Numbered from the stretch's first letter, positions 18,492-29,456 are shown. The stretch: DNA of 64,000 nt from CAWJKP01 sp963843465 (GCA_963843465.1 CAWJKP010000005.1:248001-312000), one strand, 5' to 3'. Notes: generated by a model from the letters alone, not told the origin. Translations and numbers: made by a program.

Positions 18492-18953
18492 ATGGGTAAT
18501 TCGGACCGGAGTTCAAGGATGACGGCCATTCTCGATGGGGAAGTTAGTGCGAAAGTGATGACCAGCATAGCAGGCCGCGTCGGGCGGAAGATCCGTGTGC
18601 TCTTGGCCGACGACCACGCCGTGTTGCGAGCCGGCATAACCAGTTTGTTGAACGACGAGCCGGACATCGAGGTGGTCGGCGAGGCGTGCGACGGGCAGAT
18701 GGCGGTCGAGCTTGCCGCCGACTTGCAGCCCGACGTGATCCTCATGGACGTGACGATGCCGCGGCTGAACGGCATCGAGGCGACCCGGCGAATCATGGCA
18801 CAGTTGCCGCACGCGCGGATCATTGGCCTGTCGATGCACGAGCAAGAGAGCATGGCCCTGGCGATGCGCAACGCGGGCGCGAAAGCCTACGTCACCAAAG
18901 ACGGCCGTTGCGAAACGCTGATCGACGCGATCCGTGCCCAACGCCGGCTTTAG
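18492..18953 (+). CDS. receiver-only response regulator
   Basis: A 153-residue protein that is a single CheY-like receiver domain of the NarL/FixJ subtype: acidic pair in RVLLADDHAVLRAGI, phospho-Asp in PDVILMDVTMPRLNGIEATR, Thr/Ser in IIGLSMHE and Lys in AYVTKDG. NarL relatives carry a LuxR-type DNA-binding domain after this point, but here a TAG follows RAQRRL directly and no HTH is seen in the next 40 bases in any frame. It must act by protein contact, or the C-terminal part has been lost. Two inner ATG codons (18519, 18558) are alternative starts. Confidence 0.87.
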   Translation: MGNSDRSSRMTAILDGEVSAKVMTSIAGRVGRKIRVLLADDHAVLRAGITSLLNDEPDIEVVGEACDGQMAVELAADLQPDVILMDVTMPRLNGIEATRRIMAQLPHARIIGLSMHEQESMALAMRNAGAKAYVTKDGRCETLIDAIRAQRRL

Positions 18954-18988
18954 CCGGAAATCCGCGGCAAGACCGCCTCAAGGCCGGA

Positions 18989-19579
18989 CTACGAACGGCG
19001 GTCGGCCAATTCCTCGCGGATCAGGTGCAAGATCACGTGCTGGATCACGGCTTGCATGCCTTCGGTCTGGGGCGTGGACTCGACGGGCACGAGGATCGCG
19101 CAGGTCGATTCCGTTTTCAGCAGGCCGCCGTCGAAGCCCACGATGGAGATCGTGCGGGCGCCCATGCGGTTGGCATAGCGGACGCCGTTGACCAGATCGG
19201 CCAAGAAGCCCGAGCCGCCGTGGACGGAAATGGCGATCACCGCGTCGCCCGGCTTGAGCAGGCCACGGACCTGGTTGACGAAGACGTCCTGCCGCGGGGC
19301 ATCGTTGGCCCAGGCCGTGTAGAGCGCGACGTTGTCGGTCAGACAGCGGGCGTCGAAGGGCACGCCGTGGTGTGAAACCACGTACTTGGACAAGTCGGAG
19401 GCGAAGTGCTGCGCGGCGGAGGCCGAGCCGCCGTTGCCCATGGTGAAGACCCGGCCCTGGTTCTGATAGCAGTCCAGCAGGATCGTCACGGCCTGATCGA
19501 TGCTGGTCCGGTCGAGCTTCTCCAGCAGGCGGGCGGTTTCCGCCAAGTAGTCGTTGATCAGCCCGAGGCGGTTGCTCAT
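18989..19579 (-). CDS. gmhA: SIS-domain sugar isomerase, phosphoheptose isomerase-like
   Basis: A 196-residue SIS-fold protein of the GmhA/DiaA group. GmhA turns sedoheptulose-7-phosphate into D-glycero-heptose-7-phosphate for lipopolysaccharide core synthesis. Seen are VFTMGNGGSASAAQHFASDL (substrate loop), AISVHGGSGFLADLV, TISIVGFDGG and the C-terminal QAVIQHVILHLIREEL with the family active-site His/Gln. kdsA elsewhere in the window also points to an LPS core, but DiaA-like or other sugar isomerases are possible. The ATG at 19579 is taken; an in-frame start also exists at 19600. Confidence 0.8.
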   Translation of the reverse strand: MSNRLGLINDYLAETARLLEKLDRTSIDQAVTILLDCYQNQGRVFTMGNGGSASAAQHFASDLSKYVVSHHGVPFDARCLTDNVALYTAWANDAPRQDVFVNQVRGLLKPGDAVIAISVHGGSGFLADLVNGVRYANRMGARTISIVGFDGGLLKTESTCAILVPVESTPQTEGMQAVIQHVILHLIREELADRRS

Positions 19580-19689
19580 GTTGCTTCTCGATTTTCTCAT
19601 GCCCCTGGCGGCATTGCTGGTGATTCAATGAGGCTGGAAGAGGACGCCTAACGCAAAAATAACGGGATCTGCGGGCCGTTGCAAGGTCC

Positions 19690-19868
19690 GTAGGACGGAT
19701 TGCCAATCCGTCCGGAAATCGGAGAGGGATTGGCAATCCGTCCGGAAATCGGAGAGGGATTGGCAATCCGTCCGGAAATCGGAGAGGGATTGGCAATCCG
19801 TCCGGAAATCGGAGAGGGATTGGCAATCCGTCCGGAAATCGGGGACGGATTAGCAATCCGTCCTACGG
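19690..19868. repeat. tandem array of family P1, 30-bp units
   Basis: Four identical 30-bp units (TCCGGAAATCGGAGAGGGAT...) start at 19711, 19741, 19771 and 19801, with a fifth, slightly different unit at 19831. Outer arms GTAGGACGGATTGCCAATCC (19690) and the complement ending TCCTAC close the array. It lies between the SIS and nadD genes. Confidence 0.93.
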
Positions 19869-19880
19869 ATGTTCCCCGAT

Positions 19881-20506
19881 TTATTGATCGGTCGCTCCTT
19901 GGAGACGGTAGAGGCCGTGGGTTTCGATGTACTTTTCCACGGCCCGGGGCGTCTGGTAGCGGATGCTCCGCCCGGCGGCCACGCGGCGGCGGATCCCCGT
20001 GCTGCAAAGCCCGATCGCCGGCATTTCGATTTGGTGCCGTCGAAAAGCTCGATGCGTTCCGGGGACGCCACGGCGGCCAGAACGGTGAAATCCAGATCCT
20101 GGGTCTCCGCCCTGCGGACGGCGGCGACGACGGCCAACTGACAGACGTTCTCCGCCTCATGCCAGTGGGGCAAATCATGGAGCATGTCGGCGCCCAGCAG
20201 CAAGAACCGTTCCCCTTCGGGATCCTCCCGACCGAAATGGCGAAGCGTATCGACGGTGTAGCTCACTCCCCCGCGATCGATCTCCAAGCGGCTCACCGCA
20301 AATCGTTCCTGGCCGGCGATCGCCAGTTCCAGCATCTCGATCCGCTGGGGCGCGGGCGTAAGTTGGCGATCGCGTTTATGGGGCGGCACGGCTGCCGGAA
20401 GGAACAGCACCCGATCCAATCGCAACTGTTCCCGGCAGCACTCCGCCAGGAGCAGATGTCCCAAGTGGACCGGGTCGAAGGTTCCTCCGAGCAATCCCAG
20501 GCGCAT
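19881..20506 (-). CDS. nadD: nicotinate-nucleotide adenylyltransferase (one frameshift)
   Basis: It adenylates nicotinate mononucleotide to NaAD, the step between pncB and nadE. The N-terminus MRLGLLGGTFDPVHLGHLLLAE has the GGTFDPVHxGH nucleotidyl-transfer motif, followed by FLPAAVPPHK and SYTVDTLRHF. The frame breaks near 20045 (minus-strand GACGGCACC, one C missing); restoring it gives HQIEMPAIGLCSTGIRRRVA, then the SIRYQTPRAVEKYIETHGLY end expected of NadD, stopping at the TAA at 19881-19883. All enzymes from nicotinamide to NAD are thus encoded in this window. The shift is probably a sequence error. Confidence 0.9.
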
Positions 20507-20545
20507 GTTCAGGGTTGGGGTTCGCAACGTTCTCTAGGCCAACGT

Positions 20546-20679
20546 GTTATGCTAAAGCATAACCTAAGCGACACGTTGACAACGAGTAGGGTGGGACAAG
20601 CTCGCGCAGGCGAGCGCCGGCCCACCAATTCTACCCTCGGTGGGCCGGCGGCCGCGATGGCGGCCTTGTCCCACCCTAC
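20546..20679. repeat. P9 and P5 palindromic repeats
   Basis: A short hairpin GTTATGCTAAAGCATAAC (20546-20563, family P9) is followed by a P5 element (20586-20679) with arms GTAGGGTGGGACAAG... and GGCCCACC/GGTGGGCC inner arms. It fills the gap between the divergent nadD and priA. Confidence 0.88.
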
Positions 20680-20731
20680 AATTTCTGGACAGTTATTGCC
20701 TGGTTGACCCGCGAACCCGAGCCCTCACCCC

Positions 20732-23015
20732 ATGTCCGACCAACAGCGAATCCTCTTCGACCGCCAACCCGAGCCCTGGGAAAAGGACGACCAGGAAAGT
20801 CGCCTGGTGGCGTCGGTCGTCTTCGCGGAAGGGCCGGAGGGATCCTTCGACTACCTGGTCCCCAACCGGTTGGCCGAGATGCTTGAAGCAGGCGCCCGGG
20901 TCCGCGCGCCGCTGGGCGCGGAAACCGGCCGCTGACGGGCTACCTCGTGGCCATGGAAACCAAGCCGGTGGGACGCCGGCCGCTGAAGGAGCTGGCGGGC
21001 CTGGTCGATCCCCGCAGCCTGCTCAACCCGGCGATGCTCCGGCTCACCCGCTGGATCGCCGAGCACTACCTCTGCCCCTGGGGGCAGGTCTTGGAAGCCG
21101 TGGTGCCGGCAGGTGTCCGCGGCCGCGCGGGTACCCGCATGGTCACTGTCCTGGCCGCCGCGTCCGATCTGGCCCAACGGCTGGAAAAGTCGGCCCTGTC
21201 GGCGAAGCAGCGCCAAGTGCTCGATGCTCTGCTGGCGGCGGCGGAGCCGATGACCGCCGCGGAGCTGGCCCGGGTGGCCAAAGTCACGCAGGCCCCGATT
21301 GCTGCCTTGCGGCAGAAGGGGCTGATCGTCGCCCGGACCGAACGGCTCCATCAACGGCGGGCCGAGGAATCGGCCGCCCCGCAGGCGCAGCGGTGGGTGC
21401 TCAACGACGACCAGCAGGCGGCCCTCCAGGCGATCCTCGAGGCCCTGCACGGCCGGCGGCAGCAGACCGTCTTGATCCACGGGGTTACCGGCAGCGGCAA
21501 GACGGAAGTCTACATCCAAGCCATCGAGGAGGTGGTCCGTTTCGGCCGGCCGGCGATCGTGCTGGTCCCGGAAATCAGCCTCACGCCGCAGACCCTGGAG
21601 CGGTTCCGCGCGGTTCCAACGGGTGGCCGTGCTGCACAGCCACTTAAGCGACGCCGAACGGCATTGGCAGTGGCAGCGGATTGCCGACGGCCAGGTGCAG
21701 GTGGTCGTGGGCGCTCGCAGTGCGATCTTCGCCCCGGTGCCGCACCTGGGCCTGGTGATCTTGGATGAGGAGCACGAGTCGACTTTCAAGCAGGAGACCG
21801 CGCCGCGCTACCACGCCCGCGACGTGGCCTTGGCCCGCTGCGAAATCCAGCAGGTGCCGCTGGTGCTGGGCTCGGCCACGCCCTCGCTGGAGAGCTGGCA
21901 GCGGGCCGTGTCGGGCCGCTATCGACTGGTGGCGATGCCCCGCCGCGTGCTCGGCCGCCCGATGCCGGCGGTGGGCACCATCGACCTGCGAAACGACGAG
22001 CACTCGCGCAGCTCTCGCGGCTCGATCAGCCGCCACCTGCACACGGCGATGCACCAAGCGCTGGGCGAGGGCGGCCAGGTGATCTTGCTGCTGAACCGCC
22101 GCGGTTTCTCCACCCACATCCAGTGCCCGGCCTGCGGGGCCGTGGTCAAGTGTCCCCATTGCGACATCGCGCTGACGCACCACCGCACGCAAGAGATCGC
22201 CCTCTGCCACTACTGCGACTACCAGGTGCCGGCCCCAACCCAATGTCCCCAGTGCAGCTTCCGGGGCATCTACTACCGCGGCCTGGGCACGCAGCGGCTG
22301 GAGGCCGAGGTCCGCGCCCGCTTCCCCGGCGTCGGCGTACTGCGGATGGACAGCGACACCATGCAAGGCCCCGGCAGCCACCAGAAGGCCCTGGACGCCT
22401 TCCGCAGCGGCGAGGTGCAGGTCCTGCTGGGCACGCAGATGATCGCCAAGGGACTGGACTTCCCCAATGTGACCTTGGTCGGCGTGATCAATGCCGACAC
22501 CGCGCTGCACCTGCCCGACTTCCGTGCCGCCGAGCGGACCTTCCACCTGGTCACGCAGGTGGCCGGCCGCACGGGCCGGGGCGACCAAGGCGGCCGGGTG
22601 CTGGTGCAGACCTTCAACCCGGATCATCCGGCAATCGTGGCCGCCGCGCACCACGACTACGCCGCTTTCGCGGCGGGGGAGCTGCCGCTTGCGCGAGATG
22701 CTCTCCTACCCACCCTTTGCCGAGATGGCCCGGCTGGTCGTGCGAGGACGGGTGGAGCAGGTGGCCTGCCAGTTCGCCGGCCACCTGGCCGGGCGGCTGA
22801 CAGCGGCGCTGGCAGAGCAACAGGCCCAGGCCCGGGTGCTCGGTCCGGCCCCGGCCCCGGTCAGCAAACTTCGCGGCCTGTACCGTTTCCAGATCCAAAT
22901 CCAGGGCCCCGACGGCGAAAAGCTCCGCGCGGCCATCCGCCTGGCGACGACCGATCTGAAGCCGCCGGAGCACGTGCAATGGATCGTGGACATCGATCCG
23001 CTGGACATGCTGTAG
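20732..23015 (+). CDS. priA: primosomal protein N', replication restart helicase (three frameshifts)
   Basis: It reloads the replisome at stalled forks. Read across the frames, the protein has the N-terminal DNA-binding part, Walker A GVTGSGKTEV, DEEH in LVILDEEHESTFKQE, the zinc-binding cysteines CPACGAVVKCPHC and CHYCDYQVPAPTQCPQC, and the helicase end TQVAGRTGRGDQGG. Frame breaks: about 20916 (one base missing; restoring gives PLGRGNRPLTGYLVA), about 21613 (one base missing; RFRARFQRVAVLHSHLSD), and about 22690 (one extra T; GELPLREMLSYPPF). Each repair restores family sequence, so the gene is probably intact in the organism. The stop codon abuts a P5 repeat. Confidence 0.9.
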
Positions 23016-23016
23016 C

Positions 23017-23201
23017 TGTAGGTTGGGACAAGCTGTAGGGTGGGACAAGCTCGCCTAAGCGAGCGCCGGCCCACCAGTCTTGCTCCCGTACTCCTCACGC
23101 TCCGCGTGAGGTTCGGCCGGACACCCTCACGCGGAGCGTGAGGAGTACATCGGCCGCTGCTGGTGGGCCGGCGGCCGCAAGGCGGCCTTGTCCCACCCTA
23201 C
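23017..23201. repeat. P6 palindrome nested in P5 palindrome
   Basis: An outer P5 element (GTAGGGTGGGACAAGCTCGC near 23035, complement ending 23201) is split by a complete P6 hairpin (GTACTCCTCACGCTCCGCGT at 23088 to 23148). A stand-alone P6 copy exists at 31620-31672, and unsplit P5 copies at 20586-20679 and 36547-36644. Confidence 0.9.
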
Positions 23202-23316
23202 CGTGCCTGCGACCCAACGATTTGGGGGGATCGCACCGCCGTTTCCCTCTGGCGGCAGGGTCGCAAAGGCCGTAGAATGTGCAAGTTAGGGTCGTCCTGT
23301 TCTACTCACGCCGCGC

Positions 23317-25098
<1,782 letters not shown>

Positions 25099-25395
25099 GT
25101 CTTAATGGTTATCCATTTGACTCAAGGGATCGGTAAGTCCACGTCGCGTAGCGACGATGCGACGGTAGCCGTGGGTTTTAACCCACGGAACGTATGGCCC
25201 CACCCTTCCGTTCGTCGCGTAGCGACGATTGAAATGGCCTGGTTGCCCTATGGCACGCGACTTCTTTTCAACCGTCGCTACGCGACGGGGGGTAATATCA
25301 CGGGATCCGATCCGTGGGTTAAAACCCACGGCTACCGCCATGACGTCGCTACGCGACGAACTCGAGCGGAGTGGATAAACATTTGGTCTTTTGAG
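25099..25395. mobile_element. P7 element, copy 1 (MITE-like)
   Basis: About 295 bp with terminal inverted repeats (left GGTCTTAATGGTTATCC, right end complement similar) and internal hairpins CGTCGCGTAGCGACG and GCCGTGGGTTTTAACCCACG. Its reverse complement is nearly the same as the copy at 61842-62136. It encodes no credible protein and would need a transposase in trans. Confidence 0.8.
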
Positions 25396-25414
25396 CGTTT
25401 CTAAGACCCAAGAC

Positions 25415-25906
25415 CTAGCTCAGGTATTTCTGGTACGCCGCCACGGCCAACGTGTCGCAGCGCTCGTTCTCGGCATGGCCGCTGTGGCCGCGGATGTGGG
25501 TGAAACGAAGCCGGTGTCGGCCCAGCAGGGCGTCGAGCTCGCGCCAGAGATCCTCGTTCTTGACGGGCACCCAGCGGTCGCGCTCCCTGCGGCGCCAGCC
25601 GTTGGCCTTCCACTTGGGCAGCCATTCGGTCAGACCCTTGCCGACGTAGACGCTGTCCGAGATCAGCTCCACGCAGGTCGGCCGCTTCAGCGCTGAGAGT
25701 CCCTCGACGACGGCCTGCAGCTCCATGCGGTTGTTGGTCGTTTCGCGTTCGGCCCCGCTGCGTTCCAGCACCTTCCCCGAGGTCGGGTGACGCAGGATGA
25801 AGGCCCAGCCGCCCGGTCCGGGGTTGCCGCTGCACCCGCCGTCGGTGAAGAGCTGCACCTCGCAAGGCGTGTCGCCGCGTTTGCGCGTGGGGTTCGTCGG
25901 TGCCAT
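25415..25906 (-). CDS. rnhA: ribonuclease HI
   Basis: It cuts the RNA strand of RNA:DNA hybrids, removing primers and R-loops. The 163-residue protein has the complete active-site set: Asp22 in FTDGGCSGNPGPGGWAF, Glu in NNRMELQAVVEGL, Asp in ELISDSVYVGKGL and Asp in NERCDTLA, with the His loop HIRGHSGHAEN. The ATG at 25906 is taken; the frame runs on upstream to 26185, but that part is translated repeat DNA. Divergent from recG across a homopurine hairpin. Confidence 0.95.
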   Translation of the reverse strand: MAPTNPTRKRGDTPCEVQLFTDGGCSGNPGPGGWAFILRHPTSGKVLERSGAERETTNNRMELQAVVEGLSALKRPTCVELISDSVYVGKGLTEWLPKWKANGWRRRERDRWVPVKNEDLWRELDALLGRHRLRFTHIRGHSGHAENERCDTLAVAAYQKYLS

Positions 25907-25977
25907 GACAGATCGATCCGGGCAGGGGGTTCGGAGAGCACGACGCTCAGTATAGCGGGCCAGCCGGGCCCTGCCAG

Positions 25978-26190
25978 TGAAAAGGACGCGGCGGCAGGGG
26001 GACGAGGAGAAGAGGGGAAGGGGAGAAGAGGAGAAGGGGAGATACGGGGACACGGGGGACACGGAGGACGCAGGAAAACCCTGCGTCTCCTCTTCTCCTC
26101 TTCTCCTCCTCTCCGCTTCTCCCCCTCTCCTCTTCTCCTCTTTTCCCCTTCTCCTACTAGCCACCGGCCACTGACCACTGACCACTCTCT
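25978..26190. repeat. homopurine-homopyrimidine hairpin and P10 repeat
   Basis: A purine run of G/A-only units (GGAGAAGAGG types, about 26000-26040) pairs with a pyrimidine run at about 26090-26155 around a GACACGG/CAGGAAAACCCTGCG centre. It ends in P10 units (CCACTGACCACTGACC). It lies in the rnhA-recG intergenic space, where both promoters must be. Such tracts can form triplex DNA or stable R-loops. Confidence 0.85.
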
Positions 26191-26208
26191 AGGTGTACAA
26201 TACGCCGC

Positions 26209-28302
26209 ATGAGCACGCCTGAGGAAAAATCGCCCGCCCAGCAGTTGGCAACGCCCGTGCAATTCCTCCCCGGGGTCGGACCTCACCGGGCGGAGTTGTT
26301 CGAGAAACTCGGCCTGCACGCCGCCAAGGACCTGTTGTTCTTCTTTCCCCGCGACTATGAGGACCTGACGACGCAGCGGGCCGTCCGTGAGCTCGAGGAA
26401 GGCTCGCTGCAAAGCGTTCGCGGCGAGATCGAGGACATCGACCTGCGGAACACGGGAGCCGGCCGCTGCGTGCTGGGCGTGCTGGTCCGTGCGGGTGGCG
26501 ACTACCTGCGGGCGATCTGGTTCAATCAGCCCTTCATGCGGGAGAAGCTCGCCTTGGGGCAAAAGGTGGTCGTTTCCGGCAAGCCGAAACGCAATGGCCT
26601 GGTTTGGGAGATGGCCCATCCCCGCGTGATGACGCTCAGCGAAGAAGAAGAGGAGCCCTCGCCGGGACTGCTGCCCGTCTATCCGCTCACCGAGGGGCTG
26701 CACCAGTGGGAGCTGCGGCGGACCATGCGGGCCGCGCTGGACGGCTACTGCCCCTGCCTGGACGAGGTCTTGCCGCCGGATTTCCTCGCGGCGCACCGGC
26801 TGTGGCCGATCCGCCAGGCGCTGCCGCGGCTGCACTTCCCGGCCAGCGAAGAAGAACTGCGGCAGGCGCGGCGGCGGTTCGTCTACCAGGAGCTGTTCGT
26901 TTTGCAGTTGGCCCTGGCGATGAAGCGGAGGCAGCAGCTTTCGTCGGTCGAGGCCCCGAGAATGGAGGCCGACGCCCGCATCGACGCCCGCATCCGCCGC
27001 TTGTTCCCCTTCGAGCTGACCGCCGGGCAGGAGCAGGCGATCGCCGAGATCGCGGCCGACCTGGCCTCGCCGCCGCCGATGAACCGCCTGCTCCAGGGGG
27101 ACGTGGGCAGCGGGAAGACGATCGTGGCCGTGTACGCCATGCTCTTGGTCGTGGCCCACGGCTACCAGGCGGTGCTGATGGCGCCCACCGAGGTACTGGC
27201 CCGGCAGCACGTCCAGACGCTCCAACGGCTCTTGGCCCAAAGCCAGGTCCGCCGGGCGCAGTTGACCGGCGGTCTGCCGGCCCGCCAGCGCGACGCGACG
27301 TTGCTGGCGATTGCGGCCGGCCAGGTCGACCTGGTCGTGGGCACGCAGGCGATCCTGCAGGAAGACGTCCATTTCCGCCGCCTGGGCCTGGTGGTGATCG
27401 ACGAGCAGCACAAGTTCGGCGTCCGCCAGCGGGCCCTGTTGAAACAGGCCGGCGCGGCCCCGCACTACCTGGTAATGACCGCCACGCCCATTCCCCGCAC
27501 GGTCACCATGACGCTCTTCGGCGACCTGGAGGTCTCCACCATCCGCGACAGTCCGCCCGGCCGTCAGCAGGTCCACACCTACCTGGCCGACGAGGAGCGG
27601 CGCGATCGCTGGTGGGAATTCTTCGCCGGCAAGCTCCGCCAGGGACGGCAAGGCTACGTGGTCACGCCGCTGGTCGAGGACTCCGGCCAGCAGGACGTGG
27701 CCAGCCTGGAGGCGAGCTACGAGGCCCTGGCCAACGGGCCGCTGGAGGCCTTCCGCCTGGGCCTGATCCACGGCCGCATGGAGCCCGAGGAAAAGGACGC
27801 CGTGATGGACCGCTTCCGCCGCGGCGAGATCCAGGTGTTGGTCTGCACGTCGGTGGTCGAGGTGGGCGTCGACGTGCCCAACGCGACGCTGATGACCATC
27901 GAAGCCGGCCAGCGGTTCGGCCTGGCCCAGCTCCACCAGCTTCGCGGCCGGATCAGCCGGGGCAAGTTTCCCGGCTACTGCACGGTCTTCGCCGACGCCG
28001 GCAACGAGGAATCCCGCCGGCGGCTGGAGGCTTTCGTCTCCACCAGCGACGGCTTTCAGCTCGCGGAGGTCGATTTTTCGCTTCGCGGCCCCGGCGAGCT
28101 TCTCGGCACCAGACAGCACGGCCTGCCCCCGTTCCGCGCGGCCGACCTGCTGCGGGACACGGCCGAGTTGGAGGAAGCCCGCCGCGACGCCCGGGAGCTG
28201 ATTGCCGCCGACCCCGAACTGGCCCAACCGCAATACGCCCTGCTTCGTCGCATGGTGATGAACCGTTACGGGAAAGTGCTGGAGATGGGCGACGTAGGCT
28301 AA
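26209..28302 (+). CDS. recG: ATP-dependent DNA helicase RecG
   Basis: It reverses stalled forks and unwinds Holliday junctions and R-loops. The 697-residue protein is full length: N-terminal wedge/OB domain (VQFLPGVGPHRAELFEKLGL, KDLLFFFPRDYED), Walker A GDVGSGKTIVA, DEQH in VVIDEQHKFGVRQR, MTATPIPRT, and the C-terminal VVEVGVDVPNATLM plus QLHQLRGRISRG, where RecG proteins usually have RGRVGRG. Frame and length are intact. Confidence 0.96.
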   Translation: MSTPEEKSPAQQLATPVQFLPGVGPHRAELFEKLGLHAAKDLLFFFPRDYEDLTTQRAVRELEEGSLQSVRGEIEDIDLRNTGAGRCVLGVLVRAGGDYLRAIWFNQPFMREKLALGQKVVVSGKPKRNGLVWEMAHPRVMTLSEEEEEPSPGLLPVYPLTEGLHQWELRRTMRAALDGYCPCLDEVLPPDFLAAHRLWPIRQALPRLHFPASEEELRQARRRFVYQELFVLQLALAMKRRQQLSSVEAPRMEADARIDARIRRLFPFELTAGQEQAIAEIAADLASPPPMNRLLQGDVGSGKTIVAVYAMLLVVAHGYQAVLMAPTEVLARQHVQTLQRLLAQSQVRRAQLTGGLPARQRDATLLAIAAGQVDLVVGTQAILQEDVHFRRLGLVVIDEQHKFGVRQRALLKQAGAAPHYLVMTATPIPRTVTMTLFGDLEVSTIRDSPPGRQQVHTYLADEERRDRWWEFFAGKLRQGRQGYVVTPLVEDSGQQDVASLEASYEALANGPLEAFRLGLIHGRMEPEEKDAVMDRFRRGEIQVLVCTSVVEVGVDVPNATLMTIEAGQRFGLAQLHQLRGRISRGKFPGYCTVFADAGNEESRRRLEAFVSTSDGFQLAEVDFSLRGPGELLGTRQHGLPPFRAADLLRDTAELEEARRDARELIAADPELAQPQYALLRRMVMNRYGKVLEMGDVG

Positions 28303-28339
28303 AAAGACCTCCAGGGGGCAAGATTCCAGGGTAACGCGA

Positions 28340-28524
28340 GGGAAGCAAGCGAAGAGAATCACGAAACCCCGAAAGGACGAAAGCCCGAAATGGGAAGGGG
28401 CTGCTCATGAATTTCAACTCTACCTCGCCTGTCGTAAAACGCCTCGTCGTCTAGGGATCTTACTCCCCCACTCTTTCTTTCTTCTTTCGGATTTTCGCTC
28501 TTTCGGGTTTTCGTGATTGGCTTT
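28340..28524. repeat. diverged inverted repeat in recG-isochorismatase gap
   Basis: AGAATCACGAAACCCCGAAA with GGACGAAAGCCCGAAA (about 28356-28391) matches the complement of CTTTCGGATTTTCGCTCTTTCGGGTTTTCGTGATT (about 28482-28519) between two convergent genes. Confidence 0.7.
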
Positions 28525-28553
28525 TCTGGAGGGGTGATTACCTTTCCCGTAGC

Positions 28554-29153
28554 TCAAAAGTCGGCCGAGAAAGCTTCCATCAAGTCCGACGATCCCACCA
28601 CTTCCGCGCCCATCATCACGCGGAGATATTCCAGCACGCTGCGGGTGTGGCCGTCGGTCCGCGAGGCCAGGCAGTCGCCGGGGATCAGGAAACGGAAACC
28701 ACTCAGGTAGACGTCGTTGGCGGCCAGCCGAGCCTGCACGCTGGCGGCAATGCCGGTGACGATCAGCGTCTTCAGCCGCAGGGTCTCGAAGAGCGTGTCC
28801 AGCTTGGAAAGCAGGCAGGGAGAATGCTGCGGCAGGAGGACGAAGTAGTCGGCTGCGTCCGGGCGGAGCGTTTCCACCACGGGCCGGCCACGAATGCCGG
28901 CAGCCAGGCAGTGCTCCACCTGGCGACTGAAGCTGGGCACCCAGCGGGTTGCGGCCTCGCTGACGTAGATGGCGGGAATCCCCTGGCTTTTGAGATGCCG
29001 CTTCAGCGCGGCAATCCGCCCGGCCACCAGCCGGGCCGGCTCGAGCAACTCCTCGCCGCCGGGAAACTCCAGGTCGTTGATCACGTCGACCAGCAGCAGG
29101 GCGGTCCCCGTCGCGCGGAAAGCGGCTTGAGGGTGCTGATTCTCGGTCTGCAT
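28554..29153 (-). CDS. isochorismatase-like protein lacking the catalytic Lys and Cys
   Basis: A 199-residue member of the cysteine-hydrolase (isochorismatase/nicotinamidase) superfamily. The Asp of the triad is present in LLLVDVINDLEFPGGE. In relatives the second motif is KPKHSAF, but here it is LLPQHSPCLLSKL with no Lys at that place. The nucleophile motif GIAxxxCV reads GIAASVQARLAANDVY with Gln at the Cys position. The remaining fold motifs (PGDCLASRTDGHTR) are normal. It is likely a non-catalytic or altered-function member. No frameshift or truncation was seen. Confidence 0.85.
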   Translation of the reverse strand: MQTENQHPQAAFRATGTALLLVDVINDLEFPGGEELLEPARLVAGRIAALKRHLKSQGIPAIYVSEAATRWVPSFSRQVEHCLAAGIRGRPVVETLRPDAADYFVLLPQHSPCLLSKLDTLFETLRLKTLIVTGIAASVQARLAANDVYLSGFRFLIPGDCLASRTDGHTRSVLEYLRVMMGAEVVGSSDLMEAFSADF

Positions 29154-29399
29154 GGGCCGCAGTATGTCTTGGGAAAGAAGCGGCTAACGGGAACACTAAC
29201 TGAAACTGATCGACGCTAATATGGGGAATTAGCGAAGATTAGCGAGGATTAGTGTTACGTCTTTCGGCTATCTGAAGAATGCGCGGGCCATTTTTGACCG
29301 GCGGCGGGTCTCGCTCCGCTCGACCCACTCTACCATCTTATCTATCTTTCTCCGGCTCACCATTCTTGGGACTAAACCTTTTTTCTGAACCCCTGGCAG

Positions 29400-29427
29400 T
29401 TGACATACGTACAGTATACGTTAGAAT
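29400..29427 (+). promoter_or_regulatory. consensus promoter with internal palindrome upstream of csrA
   Basis: TTGACA (29400-29405), a 16-base spacer, and TAGAAT (29422-29427). Within the spacer is a perfect inverted repeat ACGTA-CAGTA-TACGT (29407-29421), which would be a good place for a repressor or activator. It lies 30 bases before the small gene in front of csrA. Confidence 0.6.
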
Positions 29428-29456
29428 CAATGTCGTTCACTAAGGAGGCATGAATT

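Noticed and set aside
19711..19860. CRISPR array
   Set aside because: The 30-bp units are contiguous with no unique spacers, and no cas gene is present.
20704..20886. Small gene at the priA 5' end in another frame
   Set aside because: It is an alternative frame of the priA N-terminus, which is recognisable as MSDQQRILFDRQPEPWEKDD.
25687..28362. An 891-codon open frame on the minus strand across recG
   Set aside because: recG on the plus strand shows every helicase motif; the antisense frame has no domain and starts in the gap downstream.
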